Source: UBA7702 sp040776805
Lineage (GTDB): Bacteria; Bacillota; Dehalobacteriia; UBA7702
NCBI GenBank assembly: GCA_040776805.1
Contig: JAXGZS010000001.1
Coordinates: 496,001-560,000 of the forward strand
Direction of reading: 5' to 3'
DNA length: 64,000 nt
In this document: positions 18,479-27,473 of the stretch, piece by piece
Numbering within the stretch: position 1 is the first letter of the stretch
Layout of the letters: each line of letters begins with the position of its first letter
Notes under the pieces: generated by a model
Database searches by the model: none
The model's input: only the letters and a program-made list of their open reading frames with translations
What the model was told of the DNA's origin: nothing
Position numbers and translations under genes: made by a program

Positions 18479-18976
18479 TCAGCGGGCGAAAATGTGGTTG
18501 TAATACTGCACGGTGATGGTTCTCGTCCACATCCATTTGTTCACCGGTTTGTAGGGATTCCAAAAATAGATGGCGCCATAAGTGGGGTCCCAGCCGTTCA
18601 TTGCGGCCTGAGCTGCTTTTGTCGTTTCCGATGTGGGATTAATTGCCCAGATTCGGCCGTTGCTCACCGACTCAAAAGCGCCGCTTTGATAGATGACGCC
18701 GCTTAACGTATTGGGAAACTGTGAATTGTTGACCCGGTTCATCAATACGGCTCCCACGGCAACTTTGCCGATATACGGTTCGGCTTCGGCTTCGGCTTGA
18801 ATCAGCCGGGATAGCAGCGAAACTTTTTCGTTGTAGGACATCGTTGCCGCTGTGGCCACGGTTTCACTTTTCGCCGCTGCGGTTTCCCGCTCCGCGCGGC
18901 CCACGTCAATGGCCACATAAGCGCAGGCCATGGCGAAGAGCAGTATAAAAACAACGGGTTTGATATATTTTCCCAT
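18479..18976 (-). CDS. sleB: SleB/CwlJ-type spore cortex-lytic hydrolase
   Basis: An N-terminal membrane segment (about 5-26) is followed by a hydrolase_2 domain with LSRLIQAEAEAEPYIGKVAV, VLMNRV and AIYFWNP. The Glu in the QAEAE segment is the likely catalytic acid. I use the ATG at 18976, preceded by GGAGG at 7 bases, giving 165 residues; a longer frame to 19039 has no ribosome site. It lacks the N-terminal peptidoglycan-binding domain of full SleB, so it may also resemble CwlJ or YkvT. Its position before ypeB supports a germination role. Confidence 0.85.
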   Translation of the reverse strand: MGKYIKPVVFILLFAMACAYVAIDVGRAERETAAAKSETVATAATMSYNEKVSLLSRLIQAEAEAEPYIGKVAVGAVLMNRVNNSQFPNTLSGVIYQSGAFESVSNGRIWAINPTSETTKAAQAAMNGWDPTYGAIYFWNPYKPVNKWMWTRTITVQYYNHIFAR

Positions 18977-19089
18977 AGTTACCTCCGTTTTCCTTTTATA
19001 TACACCTATTTTTATCGAAGTGGGAAAAATTATACGCAAAAAGAACTTGAAATATAAAAAAGATTATGATAATATAGTTACTGCGGCGC

Positions 19090-19164
19090 GGCGCCATAGC
19101 CAAGTGGGAAGGCAGAGGACTGCAAATCCTTTATGCCCCAGTTCGAATCTGGGTGGCGCCTCCA
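19090..19164 (+). tRNA. tRNA-Cys (anticodon GCA)
   Basis: The acceptor arms GGCGCCA (19090-19096) and TGGCGCC (19154-19160) pair, the anticodon loop reads CTGCAAA with anticodon GCA, the T-loop reads GTTCGAATC, and the encoded 3' end is TCCA. The length of 75 with CCA and all arms are normal. Confidence 0.95.
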
Positions 19165-19176
19165 AAGCGTAGAAAG

Positions 19177-19204
19177 AAAGCACTTCTTGGGAAGTGCTTT
19201 TTTC
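19177..19204 (+). terminator. Terminator after tRNA-Cys
   Basis: AAAGCACTTC (19177-19186) pairs with GAAGTGCTTT (19191-19200) around TTGG, followed by TTT. Confidence 0.85.
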
Positions 19205-19369
19205 ATGTGGATAGCCTATGCAGGTTCTGATAGAGGGGATTTTCTTTTTGAAAAAATTTCATAAATCATGAAAAAAGTGCGGTAATTTTCGGTATTTTAT
19301 GATATAATATTGATAATGAAATATTATGTGCTCTTTTGGGCAGATAAGGGCAACAGACATCAGATCGAA

Positions 19370-19410
19370 ACGATTCTTCTTTAAACGCTTCTTCTTTAAT
19401 GATTCTTCTT
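19370..19410 (+). repeat. Three short pyrimidine-rich direct repeats upstream of argS
   Basis: TTCTTCTTT occurs three times (near 19374, 19389 and 19403) about 15 bases apart, ending just before the argS ribosome site GGAGG. A -10-like TATAAT is at 19303-19308 with only a weak -35. The leader is short and I see no T-box. Confidence 0.45.
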
Positions 19411-19423
19411 TGTTGGAGGAAAA

Positions 19424-21145
19424 ATGAGACCGATTGTAGATATCAAGAATGACATTGCGGAAAGATTGAAAACAGCGCTCACCCTTGCGAAAACCGGGGG
19501 TGAGTTGTCTTTTGATACGATCCCTGATTTTGTGGTGGAGATCCCCAGAGAGCAAGCCCACGGTGATTTTGCCGCCAATATCGCTTTGGTTATGGCGAAA
19601 GAGGCCCGTATGGCGCCGCGGAAAATCGCGGAAGTCATATTAAACCGCCTGGATACCGCAGGTTCCTTTATCGACCGGGCAGAGGTGGCCGGCGCAGGTT
19701 TTATCAATTTCTTTTTGAAAAACGACTGGCTTTTCAGCGTTCCCACCCTCGTCCACGAAATGGGCGACCGTTACGGCAGCGTTATTGTGGGCAGCGGGAA
19801 AAAGGTGCAGGTGGAATTCGTCAGCGCCAATCCCACGGGTTTGCTCCATATGGGCAATGCCAGAGGTGGCGCCATCGGCGATGCCCTGGCCAATTTATTG
19901 TCCTTTGCCGGTTACGACGTGGAAAAGGAATTTTATATCAACGACACCGGCAATCAGATCCGCCTCCTCGGCGCGTCGTTGGACGCCCGCTTTCGGGAAC
20001 TCCTCGGGGAAGACGTGGTTTTTCCTGAGGACGGTTATCACGGGGAAGACGTGAAAGCCACCGCATCCCATTACCTTGCCGCAAAGGGCGAGGGGTTAAG
20101 AGCGGAAAACGAAATAAAACGCCAGGAAATCCTTGCCGACTACGCCCTTGAGGAAAAACTTGCCGACATGAAACGGGTGCTTACCCTTTACGGCGTTGAG
20201 TTTGATGTTTGGTTCTCTGAACGTTCCCTTCATACCTCCGGTAAGGTCAAGGCGGCCATGAACGAACTGAAAGAGCGGGGCATCGCCTATGAAAAGGACG
20301 GCGCCTTATTGCTAAAGGCGGAACACAGCGGTGAAGTGAGGCAGAGCAAAGCCGGGGAAAGGGTCAACCTGGAGGAAAAAGACGAGGTATTGATCCGCGC
20401 CAATGGCGTACCCACCTACTTCGCGGCGGACATCGCCTACCATAAAGATAAATTTGACCGCGGCTTTGATAAAGTCATCGATATCTGGGGGGCGGACCAT
20501 CACGGACACGTGGCCCGGATGAAACGGGCGATCTCCTTTTTCGGTTACGATCCCGATCAGCTTACCGTGATTTTGATGCAGCTGGTAAAGCTCTATAAGA
20601 GCGGCGAACTCGTGCGTATGTCCAAACGCAGCGGTCAATATGTGACCTTGGAAGATCTCGTTGAAGAAGTCGGCTACGACGCGGCCCGCTACTTCTTTGT
20701 GATGCGCAACCCCGACAGCGCCATGGATTTCGACCTGGATTTGGCAAAATCAAAGTCGGCGGACAATCCCGTTTTTTACGTGCAGTACGCCCATGCCCGG
20801 ATTTGCAGCATTCTGCGGCAGACCCAAGCCAAAGGCTATGCTCTGCCGGATTTCAAAACCGTGGATTATCGCGTCCTTGGCGAGGCCCAAGAAGGGGTGC
20901 TCATGAAAAAGCTGGCGGATTTACCGGAAGAAATCGCCACGGCGGCGGAAACCCTGGAACCCCACCGGCTTTGCGCCTACCTTCACGATCTGGCTTCCTC
21001 GTTCCATAGCTTTTATAACCATTGCCGCGTCAACACCGAAGAGGAAATCCTCAGAAACGCCCGTCTCGGCCTATCCCGAGCCACGGCCATCGCCATTAAA
21101 AACGTACTGACCATCTTGGGAGTCAACGCGCCCACAGAAATGTAA
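19424..21145 (+). CDS. argS: Arginine-tRNA ligase
   Basis: The 573-residue class I synthetase has the HIGH-type signature as HMGNARGG, the KMSKS-type loop as VRMSKRSG, an N-terminal ArgRS additional domain and a C-terminal DALR anticodon-binding domain (ARICSILRQ, RLGLSRATAIAIKNVL). It charges tRNA-Arg. GGAGG lies 6 bases upstream of the ATG. It appears monocistronic, followed by about 220 bases before pyrG. Confidence 0.97.
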   Translation: MRPIVDIKNDIAERLKTALTLAKTGGELSFDTIPDFVVEIPREQAHGDFAANIALVMAKEARMAPRKIAEVILNRLDTAGSFIDRAEVAGAGFINFFLKNDWLFSVPTLVHEMGDRYGSVIVGSGKKVQVEFVSANPTGLLHMGNARGGAIGDALANLLSFAGYDVEKEFYINDTGNQIRLLGASLDARFRELLGEDVVFPEDGYHGEDVKATASHYLAAKGEGLRAENEIKRQEILADYALEEKLADMKRVLTLYGVEFDVWFSERSLHTSGKVKAAMNELKERGIAYEKDGALLLKAEHSGEVRQSKAGERVNLEEKDEVLIRANGVPTYFAADIAYHKDKFDRGFDKVIDIWGADHHGHVARMKRAISFFGYDPDQLTVILMQLVKLYKSGELVRMSKRSGQYVTLEDLVEEVGYDAARYFFVMRNPDSAMDFDLDLAKSKSADNPVFYVQYAHARICSILRQTQAKGYALPDFKTVDYRVLGEAQEGVLMKKLADLPEEIATAAETLEPHRLCAYLHDLASSFHSFYNHCRVNTEEEILRNARLGLSRATAIAIKNVLTILGVNAPTEM

Positions 21146-21365
21146 ACAATAAGGTAATGGCGGTATGAAGGGTAGCCACTGCTTCGCCATGGTTGGCGCA
21201 AGCCCAAAGCTCTATGAATCGAGCGGCTTCTCCAAAGAGCAAAGGCACAAAAAGCGGTGAAATCTTTTTCAACAGACCTTTTAAAGTGAAAATAGCCATG
21301 AGCTGTTTTCAACAGAATCTAAATAGATACGGATTATATCATTTTGAAGAAGCGAGGTACAGGAA

Positions 21366-22970
21366 ATGACCAAATTTATTTTTGTGACCGGCGGCGTCGT
21401 ATCGTCTCTTGGTAAGGGCATCACAGCGGCGTCTCTCGGCCGCATTTTGCGAAATCGCGGTCTGAAGGTTGTCAGTCAGAAATTCGATCCCTACATTAAC
21501 CTGGATCCCGGCACGATGAGCCCTTATCAGCACGGCGAAGTCTTCGTTACCGACGACGGCGCCGAAACCGACCTCGATATCGGTCATTATGAACGGTTTA
21601 TTGACATTAATCTTTCCAAGACCTGCAACACGACGAGCGGTAAAGTCTACGACGCGGTGATCAAAAAAGAACGCAGAGGCGATTATCTCGGCGGTACGGT
21701 ACAGGTCATTCCCCATGTTACCAATGAAATCAAAGAACGGGTCATCCGTCCCAGCAAAGACGGCAATCCCGATGTGGTGATCACCGAGATCGGCGGCACC
21801 GTCGGCGATATCGAATCCCTGCCTTTCCTGGAGGCCATCCGCCAGATGAAGCGGGAGGTCGGCCCGGAAAACGTGCTCTATATCCATTGTACCCTGGTAC
21901 CCTATCTTCACGCTTCTGGCGAGGCGAAAACAAAGCCGACCCAGCACAGCGTTCATGAATTGCGGGGCATCGGGATCCATCCCGATATCATCGCCTGCCG
22001 GGTGGAACAGTATATGTCCCAGGATATGGTGGACAAAATCGCCCTTTTCTGCGACGTGGAAAAAGAAGCCGTCATCCAAGTCATTGACGCCAAAACCATT
22101 TATCAGGTTCCTTTGAACCTCGTCACCGAAGGTATGGACGCCGTTGTCGTTAAAAAACTCCGTCTGGACTGTCCCCCCGCCGACATGAGGGAATGGAAAC
22201 AGATGGTGGATAAGATCGAAAATTATAAAGACACGCTGAAAATTGCCATTGTCGGTAAGTATGTAGAACTTCACGACGCCTATCTTAGCATCGTGGAATC
22301 TTTAAGCCACGCCGGTTATGATTTGGGTACAAAGGTGGAGCCTGTTTGGATCAATTCAGAGCAACTCGACGAGGAAAATATTGCTGAAAAAATGGCCGGT
22401 GTTTCCGGTATGATCATTCCCGGCGGCTTTGGCGACCGCGGTATCGAAGGAAAAATCCTCGGCGTCCGCTATGCCAGAACCCACCAGCTGCCGTTCCTTG
22501 GCATTTGCCTCGGCATGCAGCTTGCCGTGGTGGAGTTTGCCAGAAATGTTTTAGGAATGAAAGACGCCAACAGCTCCGAATTTTGCGATACGCCCTATCC
22601 CGTCATCGACCTGCTCCCCGAACAGAAACTGGTGGAAGACAAAGGCGGTACCATGCGTTTGGGTCTTTATCCCTGTAAGATGGAGCCAAACTCCAAAGCC
22701 TTTGCGTTATACGGGGAATCCCCCATTTACGAAAGACATCGTCACCGTTATGAATTCAATAATGAATACAGAGAGCAGTTCGAACAAAGCGATTTGAAAA
22801 TCGTCGGCACTTCTTTAGACGGCCGCCTTGTGGAGATGGTGGAATTGGCAAATCATCCTTATTTTGTCGCCTGCCAGTTCCATCCTGAATTCAAATCCCG
22901 TCCGAATCATCCCCATCCCCTGTTCCGCGGTTTGGTTCAGGCGGCAAAGGCCTATAAGGTTTGCGATTAA
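21366..22970 (+). CDS. pyrG: CTP synthase
   Basis: The 534-residue enzyme makes CTP from UTP, ATP and glutamine. The amidoligase domain starts with KFIFVTGGVVSSLGKGI. The C-terminal glutaminase domain has GICLGMQ with the nucleophile Cys, and a His-Pro-Glu late in the protein (FHPEFKS). In many spore-forming Bacillota pyrG is followed by spo0F and fba; here fba follows directly, with no spo0F between. The upstream 220 bases show no clear G-run attenuator. Confidence 0.97.
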   Translation: MTKFIFVTGGVVSSLGKGITAASLGRILRNRGLKVVSQKFDPYINLDPGTMSPYQHGEVFVTDDGAETDLDIGHYERFIDINLSKTCNTTSGKVYDAVIKKERRGDYLGGTVQVIPHVTNEIKERVIRPSKDGNPDVVITEIGGTVGDIESLPFLEAIRQMKREVGPENVLYIHCTLVPYLHASGEAKTKPTQHSVHELRGIGIHPDIIACRVEQYMSQDMVDKIALFCDVEKEAVIQVIDAKTIYQVPLNLVTEGMDAVVVKKLRLDCPPADMREWKQMVDKIENYKDTLKIAIVGKYVELHDAYLSIVESLSHAGYDLGTKVEPVWINSEQLDEENIAEKMAGVSGMIIPGGFGDRGIEGKILGVRYARTHQLPFLGICLGMQLAVVEFARNVLGMKDANSSEFCDTPYPVIDLLPEQKLVEDKGGTMRLGLYPCKMEPNSKAFALYGESPIYERHRHRYEFNNEYREQFEQSDLKIVGTSLDGRLVEMVELANHPYFVACQFHPEFKSRPNHPHPLFRGLVQAAKAYKVCD

Positions 22971-23023
22971 GTCCGCCGCGGACGCCGCCTTTAAAGGCGC
23001 AAAACAGCGATGGAACACGATAA

Positions 23024-23047
23024 ACCGTTTGATGATCATCAAACGGT
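23024..23047. repeat. Perfect 24-bp palindrome in the fba leader
   Basis: The sequence from 23024 to 23047 equals its own reverse complement (ACCGTTTGAT-GATC-ATCAAACGGT). It ends 37 bases before the fba start and has no T-run, so it is more like a binding site or an RNA hairpin than a terminator. Confidence 0.65.
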
Positions 23048-23084
23048 CAGCCAATAAAAATTCAAAGCAAAGGAGTTGTTGATC

Positions 23085-24020
23085 ATGCCATTGGTAACGT
23101 CTACTGAAATGTTCAAGAAAGCTTATGAGGGAGGATACGCCATCGGCGCTTTTAACGTAAACAATATGGAGATCATTCAGGGGATTACGGAGGCCGCCTA
23201 TGAAGTGCAGGCCCCCCTGATTCTGCAAGTTTCCGCCGGGGCGAGGAAATACGCCAACCCGACTTATTTGATGAAGCTGGTGGAAGCGGCAGAGATCGAA
23301 ACGGGTTTGCCCATCTGTCTGCATCTGGATCACGGCGCCGATTTTGAGGTCTGCAAAGGTTGCGTGGACGGCGGCTTTACCTCCGTGATGATCGACGGTT
23401 CCAAACTGCCCTTTGAAGAAAACATCGCCTTAACGAAACAGGTGGTGGAATACGCCCACGCCAAAGGGGTTGTGGTAGAAGGGGAACTCGGTAAATTGGC
23501 GGGCATCGAAGACGACGTGAACGTTGCCGCCGCCGATGCTTCCTATACCCGTCCCGACGAGGTGGAGGAATTCGTTACCCGTACCGGCGTGGATTCTTTG
23601 GCCATCGCCATCGGCACCAGCCATGGGGCCTATAAGTTCAAACCCGGTCAGAAACCGCAGCTGAAGTTTGATATTTTAGAGGAAGTCGGCAAGCGGTTGC
23701 CGCATTTCCCCATCGTGCTTCACGGCGCTTCCTCGGTGATCCCGGCCTACGTGGAAATGATCAACGCTTACGGCGGCAAAATGCCCGACGCCATCGGCGT
23801 ACCCGAAGAGATGCTGCGCCAAGCCGCGAAAATGGCGGTCTGCAAAATCAATATCGATTCCGACCTGCGTCTCGCCATGACCGGAACGATCCGCAAATAC
23901 TTAGCGGAACATCCCGATCATTTCGATCCCCGTCAATATCTGAAACCGGCCCGAGCCAACATCAAAGAACTGGTCAAAGATAAGCTGGTTCACGTTTTGG
24001 GCTGCGACGGCAAGGCATAA
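23085..24020 (+). CDS. fba: Class II fructose-bisphosphate aldolase
   Basis: The zinc-dependent aldolase interconverts fructose-1,6-bisphosphate with glyceraldehyde-3-phosphate and dihydroxyacetone phosphate. Zinc-binding and catalytic segments are HLDHGADFE, VEGELGKL, ATSHGAYK-like (IGTSHGAYK) and LHGASS, and the phosphate site INIDSDLR is seen. I start at ATG 23085, nine bases after GGAG; the product is 311 residues. It leads a carbon-metabolism run with the transaldolase-like gene and glpX. Confidence 0.96.
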   Translation: MPLVTSTEMFKKAYEGGYAIGAFNVNNMEIIQGITEAAYEVQAPLILQVSAGARKYANPTYLMKLVEAAEIETGLPICLHLDHGADFEVCKGCVDGGFTSVMIDGSKLPFEENIALTKQVVEYAHAKGVVVEGELGKLAGIEDDVNVAAADASYTRPDEVEEFVTRTGVDSLAIAIGTSHGAYKFKPGQKPQLKFDILEEVGKRLPHFPIVLHGASSVIPAYVEMINAYGGKMPDAIGVPEEMLRQAAKMAVCKINIDSDLRLAMTGTIRKYLAEHPDHFDPRQYLKPARANIKELVKDKLVHVLGCDGKA

Positions 24021-24158
24021 AAATAATAAAAAAAGAAGAAAAACAGTTGCGGAAAAGCATAGAGTATAAGAAGAAAGAAGAAAGAGGAAAACGGAAAAGC
24101 GCAGGAAGTGTCGGCGGTTTTCCGTTCCTTATTGAAAAAAGCGAAAAGGGGTGATCGG

Positions 24159-24809
24159 ATGGAATTGTATCTCGATACGGCAAAATTGGCCGAAATCAGG
24201 GAGATTGCCGACTGGGGCGTTTTGGCGGGGGTCACCACCAACCCGTCGTTGCTGGCGAAAGCCGGTATCAACGTAAAAGATTTTATGGCGGAAATCGCCT
24301 CGCTGGTTACGGGTCCGCTGAGCCTGGAAGTGACGGCAGAGGACGCTGATACCATGGTGGAACAGGCGGAATTCCTTAAAACCTACGGGGAAAACGTCGT
24401 GATCAAATTGCCTTTGACGGAAGCGGGCTTAAAGGCCTGCGGGAGGTTGAAAAAAGCGGGCATTCCCACGAATTTAACCCTTGTCTTTTCGGCCAACCAG
24501 GCGCTTTTGGCCGCCCGGGCCGGAGCGACCTACGTCAGTCCCTTTGTGGGCCGGCTCAACGACAACGGCGCTGCCGGGAACTTGCTTTTAGAAGAGATCA
24601 GAGCCATTTTTGACCGCTATCAGCAAGAGACGAAAATCATCGCCGCCAGTATCCGCAGTCCCAGAGACGTGACAGACGCGGCCTTGGCCGGCGCGGATAT
24701 CGCCACCATTCCCTATGGGGTCATGAAAAAAATGGTGAAACACCCCCTGACCGATGTTGGCCTCGCGCAATTTAAAGCCGACTGGGAAAAGAGCGGTCTT
24801 TGCTTATAA
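24159..24809 (+). CDS. Transaldolase / fructose-6-phosphate aldolase-like protein
   Basis: This is a short TIM-barrel transaldolase (216 residues) with LYLDTAKLAEI, GVTTNPSLLAKAG, the Schiff-base Lys in VVIKLPLT, and ASIRSPRDV. Family members act either as transaldolase or as fructose-6-phosphate aldolase, and sequence alone does not decide. The start at ATG 24159 follows AAGGGG; an upstream extension to 24108 has no ribosome site. It lies between fba and glpX, consistent with sugar phosphate interconversion. Confidence 0.93.
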   Translation: MELYLDTAKLAEIREIADWGVLAGVTTNPSLLAKAGINVKDFMAEIASLVTGPLSLEVTAEDADTMVEQAEFLKTYGENVVIKLPLTEAGLKACGRLKKAGIPTNLTLVFSANQALLAARAGATYVSPFVGRLNDNGAAGNLLLEEIRAIFDRYQQETKIIAASIRSPRDVTDAALAGADIATIPYGVMKKMVKHPLTDVGLAQFKADWEKSGLCL

Positions 24810-24846
24810 GCGGCTTGTCTTTAATTTATGAAAAGAGGGAACACCA

Positions 24847-25836
24847 ATGATTTGTAAAGAACTTACCCTTGATCTGGTCCGCGTGACGGAAGCCGCTGCT
24901 TTGGGCTCCGGCCGCTGGATCGGCAAGGGCTGCAAAAACGAAGCCGACGGCGCCGCGGTGCGGGGTATGCGCACGGCCTTCGATACCGTACCCATTCGCG
25001 GCACTGTGGTGATCGGCGAAGGGGAAATGGACGAAGCGCCCATGCTCTATATCGGCGAAGAGGTGGGCTGCGGCAGCGAAAGAGATCCCGCCATGGATAT
25101 TGCCGTCGACCCTCTGGAAGGCACCAATCTCTGCGCCAAAAGCGCTCCCAGCGCCATCGCGGTCTTTGCCGCGGCGGAAAAGGGGAATCTGCTGAAAGCG
25201 CCGGACATGTATATGGACAAAATCTGTGTCGGTCCCGCCGGCAAAGGGGTGATTGATATCAACGCCTCGGTGACGGAAAACGTCACGGCCTACGCCAAAG
25301 CCAGCGGCAAAGCTTTGGGGGATATCAACGTCGTGGTGCTGGACAGGGAACGTCATCAAAAGATCATTGAGGAACTGCGCGGCTGCGGCTGCCGGGTACA
25401 GCTGGTCACTGACGGTGACGTGGCCCCCGCCGTGGCCTGCGGTCTGCCTCACACCGGTATCGATATGCTCATCGGCGTCGGCGGCGCCCCGGAAGGTGTC
25501 ATCGCCGCGGCGGCGCTGAAGTGTCTTGGCGGTGATATGCAGGGGAAGCTCTGGCCGGAAGACGATGAAGACCGAGAACGTATGGCAAAAATGGGGATCT
25601 ACGATGAACATAAGGTTCTCACCATGGAGGACCTGGCCCGGGGGGACGATGTTTTCTTCACCGCCACCGGCATTACCAGCGGTCCCTTGCTCAAAGGCAT
25701 CAGCTACGAGGATAACAAAGCGACCACCTACTCGATCATCCTGCGCTCTTTGACGGGGACGATCCGTTACATCAAAACCATTCACGACTATAACAAGAAA
25801 CCCCTCATCGACAAAATCGATATGGATAAACCGTGA
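24847..25836 (+). CDS. glpX: Class II fructose-1,6-bisphosphatase
   Basis: The 329-residue GlpX enzyme hydrolyses fructose-1,6-bisphosphate in gluconeogenesis. Conserved metal and substrate segments are KNEADGAAVRGMR, IGEGEMDEAPML, DPLEGTNL, VLDRERH and GVGGAPEGVIAAAALK. A ribosome site AGAGGGA precedes the ATG. Its TGA stop overlaps the GTG start of the next gene (GTGA), suggesting coupled translation. Confidence 0.96.
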   Translation: MICKELTLDLVRVTEAAALGSGRWIGKGCKNEADGAAVRGMRTAFDTVPIRGTVVIGEGEMDEAPMLYIGEEVGCGSERDPAMDIAVDPLEGTNLCAKSAPSAIAVFAAAEKGNLLKAPDMYMDKICVGPAGKGVIDINASVTENVTAYAKASGKALGDINVVVLDRERHQKIIEELRGCGCRVQLVTDGDVAPAVACGLPHTGIDMLIGVGGAPEGVIAAAALKCLGGDMQGKLWPEDDEDRERMAKMGIYDEHKVLTMEDLARGDDVFFTATGITSGPLLKGISYEDNKATTYSIILRSLTGTIRYIKTIHDYNKKPLIDKIDMDKP

Positions 25837-27083
25837 AAACCGTGAACACCGCAGAGACGATGATGCAGCCGTTATACACCAACGAAAAGGGCGATCTCCT
25901 GACGGTGGCATGTTGCGGCGCATTGGCCGCCCGCGGCAGCGAGCTGCTGCCCGCCGCCGACTATATTCCCCTGCCCAAAGGGGCGACCTTCACGGCCATG
26001 CCGGGGAGAGCGCCGCTGATGCAAAACAGGGACGGTAAAATCGTCACGGGAAAGGGGACTGCCGTTGCCGTCCTCCTGCCCCAGGGCTTTAGCCGGCTGC
26101 TTCTGCCGGCCACGAAAACCCTAAGCGAACCGGAAGTGCTACCGCTTTTGGGCTACACCGCCGCGGCCATGAAAGATGGCAAAGTCTATGTGGCGGCAAA
26201 ACAGACCGACGAGCACAAAATTTGGCACCCGGACCATTACAACACCGCGGATCTACCAGAGCGGATTGCCAAAGTAAAAAAGATCCTGCCGGAAAACAGG
26301 ATCATTGCCCAACTGGCCCACTGTTCCCTGATCTACGGCTGTTTTACGGCGCAAAACATCTTTTACCGCCGCTGGGAAGGGGGGCTACCGGTTTCCAAAA
26401 CCTGCAACGCCAGGTGCATTGGCTGTATTTCGCAGCAGGCGGCGGAGTGCTGTCCCTCGGCCCAGGGGAGAATCAGCTTCTCCCCCACGGTAAAGGAAAT
26501 TGCCGAGGTCGGCGCTTTTCATCTGGGCGGCAGGAAAAAAGAGAATATCATCAGTTTTGGTCAGGGCTGCGAAGGGGAACCTTCTTTGGCGGCGGAAAGC
26601 ATCGTCAAAGCCATGAAGGTGATCCGTGAAAATACGGATCAAGGCACCATCAACATGAACACCAACGCCGGTCATAGCCAATGCCTGCAAAAGATTGTTG
26701 ACGGCGGCATCGATACCCTTAGGGTTAGCCTTTTTTCCGCAGTTCCCGACCATTACAAGGCTTATTACCGGCCGAAAAACTACGCTTTGGACGATGTGGA
26801 GCGGTCGGTGCGTTACGCTGTCGGTCATGGCGTTTACGTTTCTTTGAATCTTTTGGCGTTTCCCGGTTTTACCGATCGGGCCGAGGAAATCGAGGCTCTT
26901 TGCGCCTTCATTGTCCGCACCGGTTTACAGAAAGTGCAGCTCCGTAACCTCAATATTGACGCGGATTATTTTTATCGGGCCTGCGGTTTCACGCCAAGCA
27001 AAAGCTACGGCATGGAAGCGTTGATCACCGCGGTTCGCGGTTGCGGTGTTGCTGTGGGCAACTATAGCCGCCCCCTGCGGTAA
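25833..27083 (+). CDS. Radical SAM protein of unknown function
   Basis: The protein has an unusual N-terminal domain of about 185 residues without clear resemblance, then a radical SAM domain with the cluster motif CNARCIGC (C191, C195, C198) and a GQGCEGEPSL segment that fits the SAM-binding GGE-type position. It starts at a GTG overlapping glpX; ATG at 25860 is an alternative. Six further cysteines may hold another cluster. It sits where many relatives carry rho, between the fba-glpX block and rpmE. Substrate unknown; radical chemistry is well supported. Confidence 0.85.
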   Translation: MKTVNTAETMMQPLYTNEKGDLLTVACCGALAARGSELLPAADYIPLPKGATFTAMPGRAPLMQNRDGKIVTGKGTAVAVLLPQGFSRLLLPATKTLSEPEVLPLLGYTAAAMKDGKVYVAAKQTDEHKIWHPDHYNTADLPERIAKVKKILPENRIIAQLAHCSLIYGCFTAQNIFYRRWEGGLPVSKTCNARCIGCISQQAAECCPSAQGRISFSPTVKEIAEVGAFHLGGRKKENIISFGQGCEGEPSLAAESIVKAMKVIRENTDQGTINMNTNAGHSQCLQKIVDGGIDTLRVSLFSAVPDHYKAYYRPKNYALDDVERSVRYAVGHGVYVSLNLLAFPGFTDRAEEIEALCAFIVRTGLQKVQLRNLNIDADYFYRACGFTPSKSYGMEALITAVRGCGVAVGNYSRPLR

Positions 27084-27107
27084 GGCAAAAAGTCCTTTAA
27101 AAAGATA

Positions 27108-27136
27108 TTGCATTTGCTTCTTGTATATGATATAAT
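27108..27136 (+). promoter_or_regulatory. Promoter of rpmE
   Basis: TTGCAT (27108-27113) and TATAAT (27131-27136) are separated by 17 bases, 49 bases upstream of rpmE. Confidence 0.65.
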
Positions 27137-27184
27137 TAACTTCGCTTGAAAAAAAGAATCATGCCGGAAGAGAGGTGACAAGGT

Positions 27185-27388
27185 ATGAAAAAGGATATTC
27201 ATCCCAAATATGAAGAAGTCGAAATCACTTGCGCTTGTGGTAATAAGTTCACCACGCAATCCACAAAAAAGAATATTAGAGTGGAAGTTTGTTCCCAGTG
27301 CCATCCCTTCTATACCGGTAGCAGACGTTTCTTGGTTGAAGAAGGCGGTCGTGTGGACAAGTTCAAGAAAAAATACGGCCTTCAATAA
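27185..27388 (+). CDS. rpmE: 50S ribosomal protein L31 (zinc-binding form)
   Basis: The 67-residue protein begins MKKDIHPKY, standard for L31. The zinc ligands C16, C18, C36 and C39 are all present, so this is the zinc (C+) form. It ends in VDKFKKKYGL. It has its own promoter and terminator and precedes the release-factor genes, as in many Bacillota. Confidence 0.98.
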   Translation: MKKDIHPKYEEVEITCACGNKFTTQSTKKNIRVEVCSQCHPFYTGSRRFLVEEGGRVDKFKKKYGLQ

Positions 27389-27397
27389 TAAACAGCG

Positions 27398-27423
27398 AAA
27401 CAGAGCCCACGGCTCTGTTTTTT
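27398..27423 (+). terminator. Terminator of rpmE
   Basis: AAACAGAGCC (27398-27407) pairs with GGCTCTGTTT (27411-27420) around CAC, followed by TTT. Confidence 0.85.
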
Positions 27424-27473
27424 GCTATTGCATCAGCGCATAATCGCGAAGCCGCAAAAGGAGATCGAAGCCG

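Noticed and set aside
19205..19423. T-box leader for argS
   Set aside because: The leader is short, without the conserved T-box sequence or a competing terminator hairpin.
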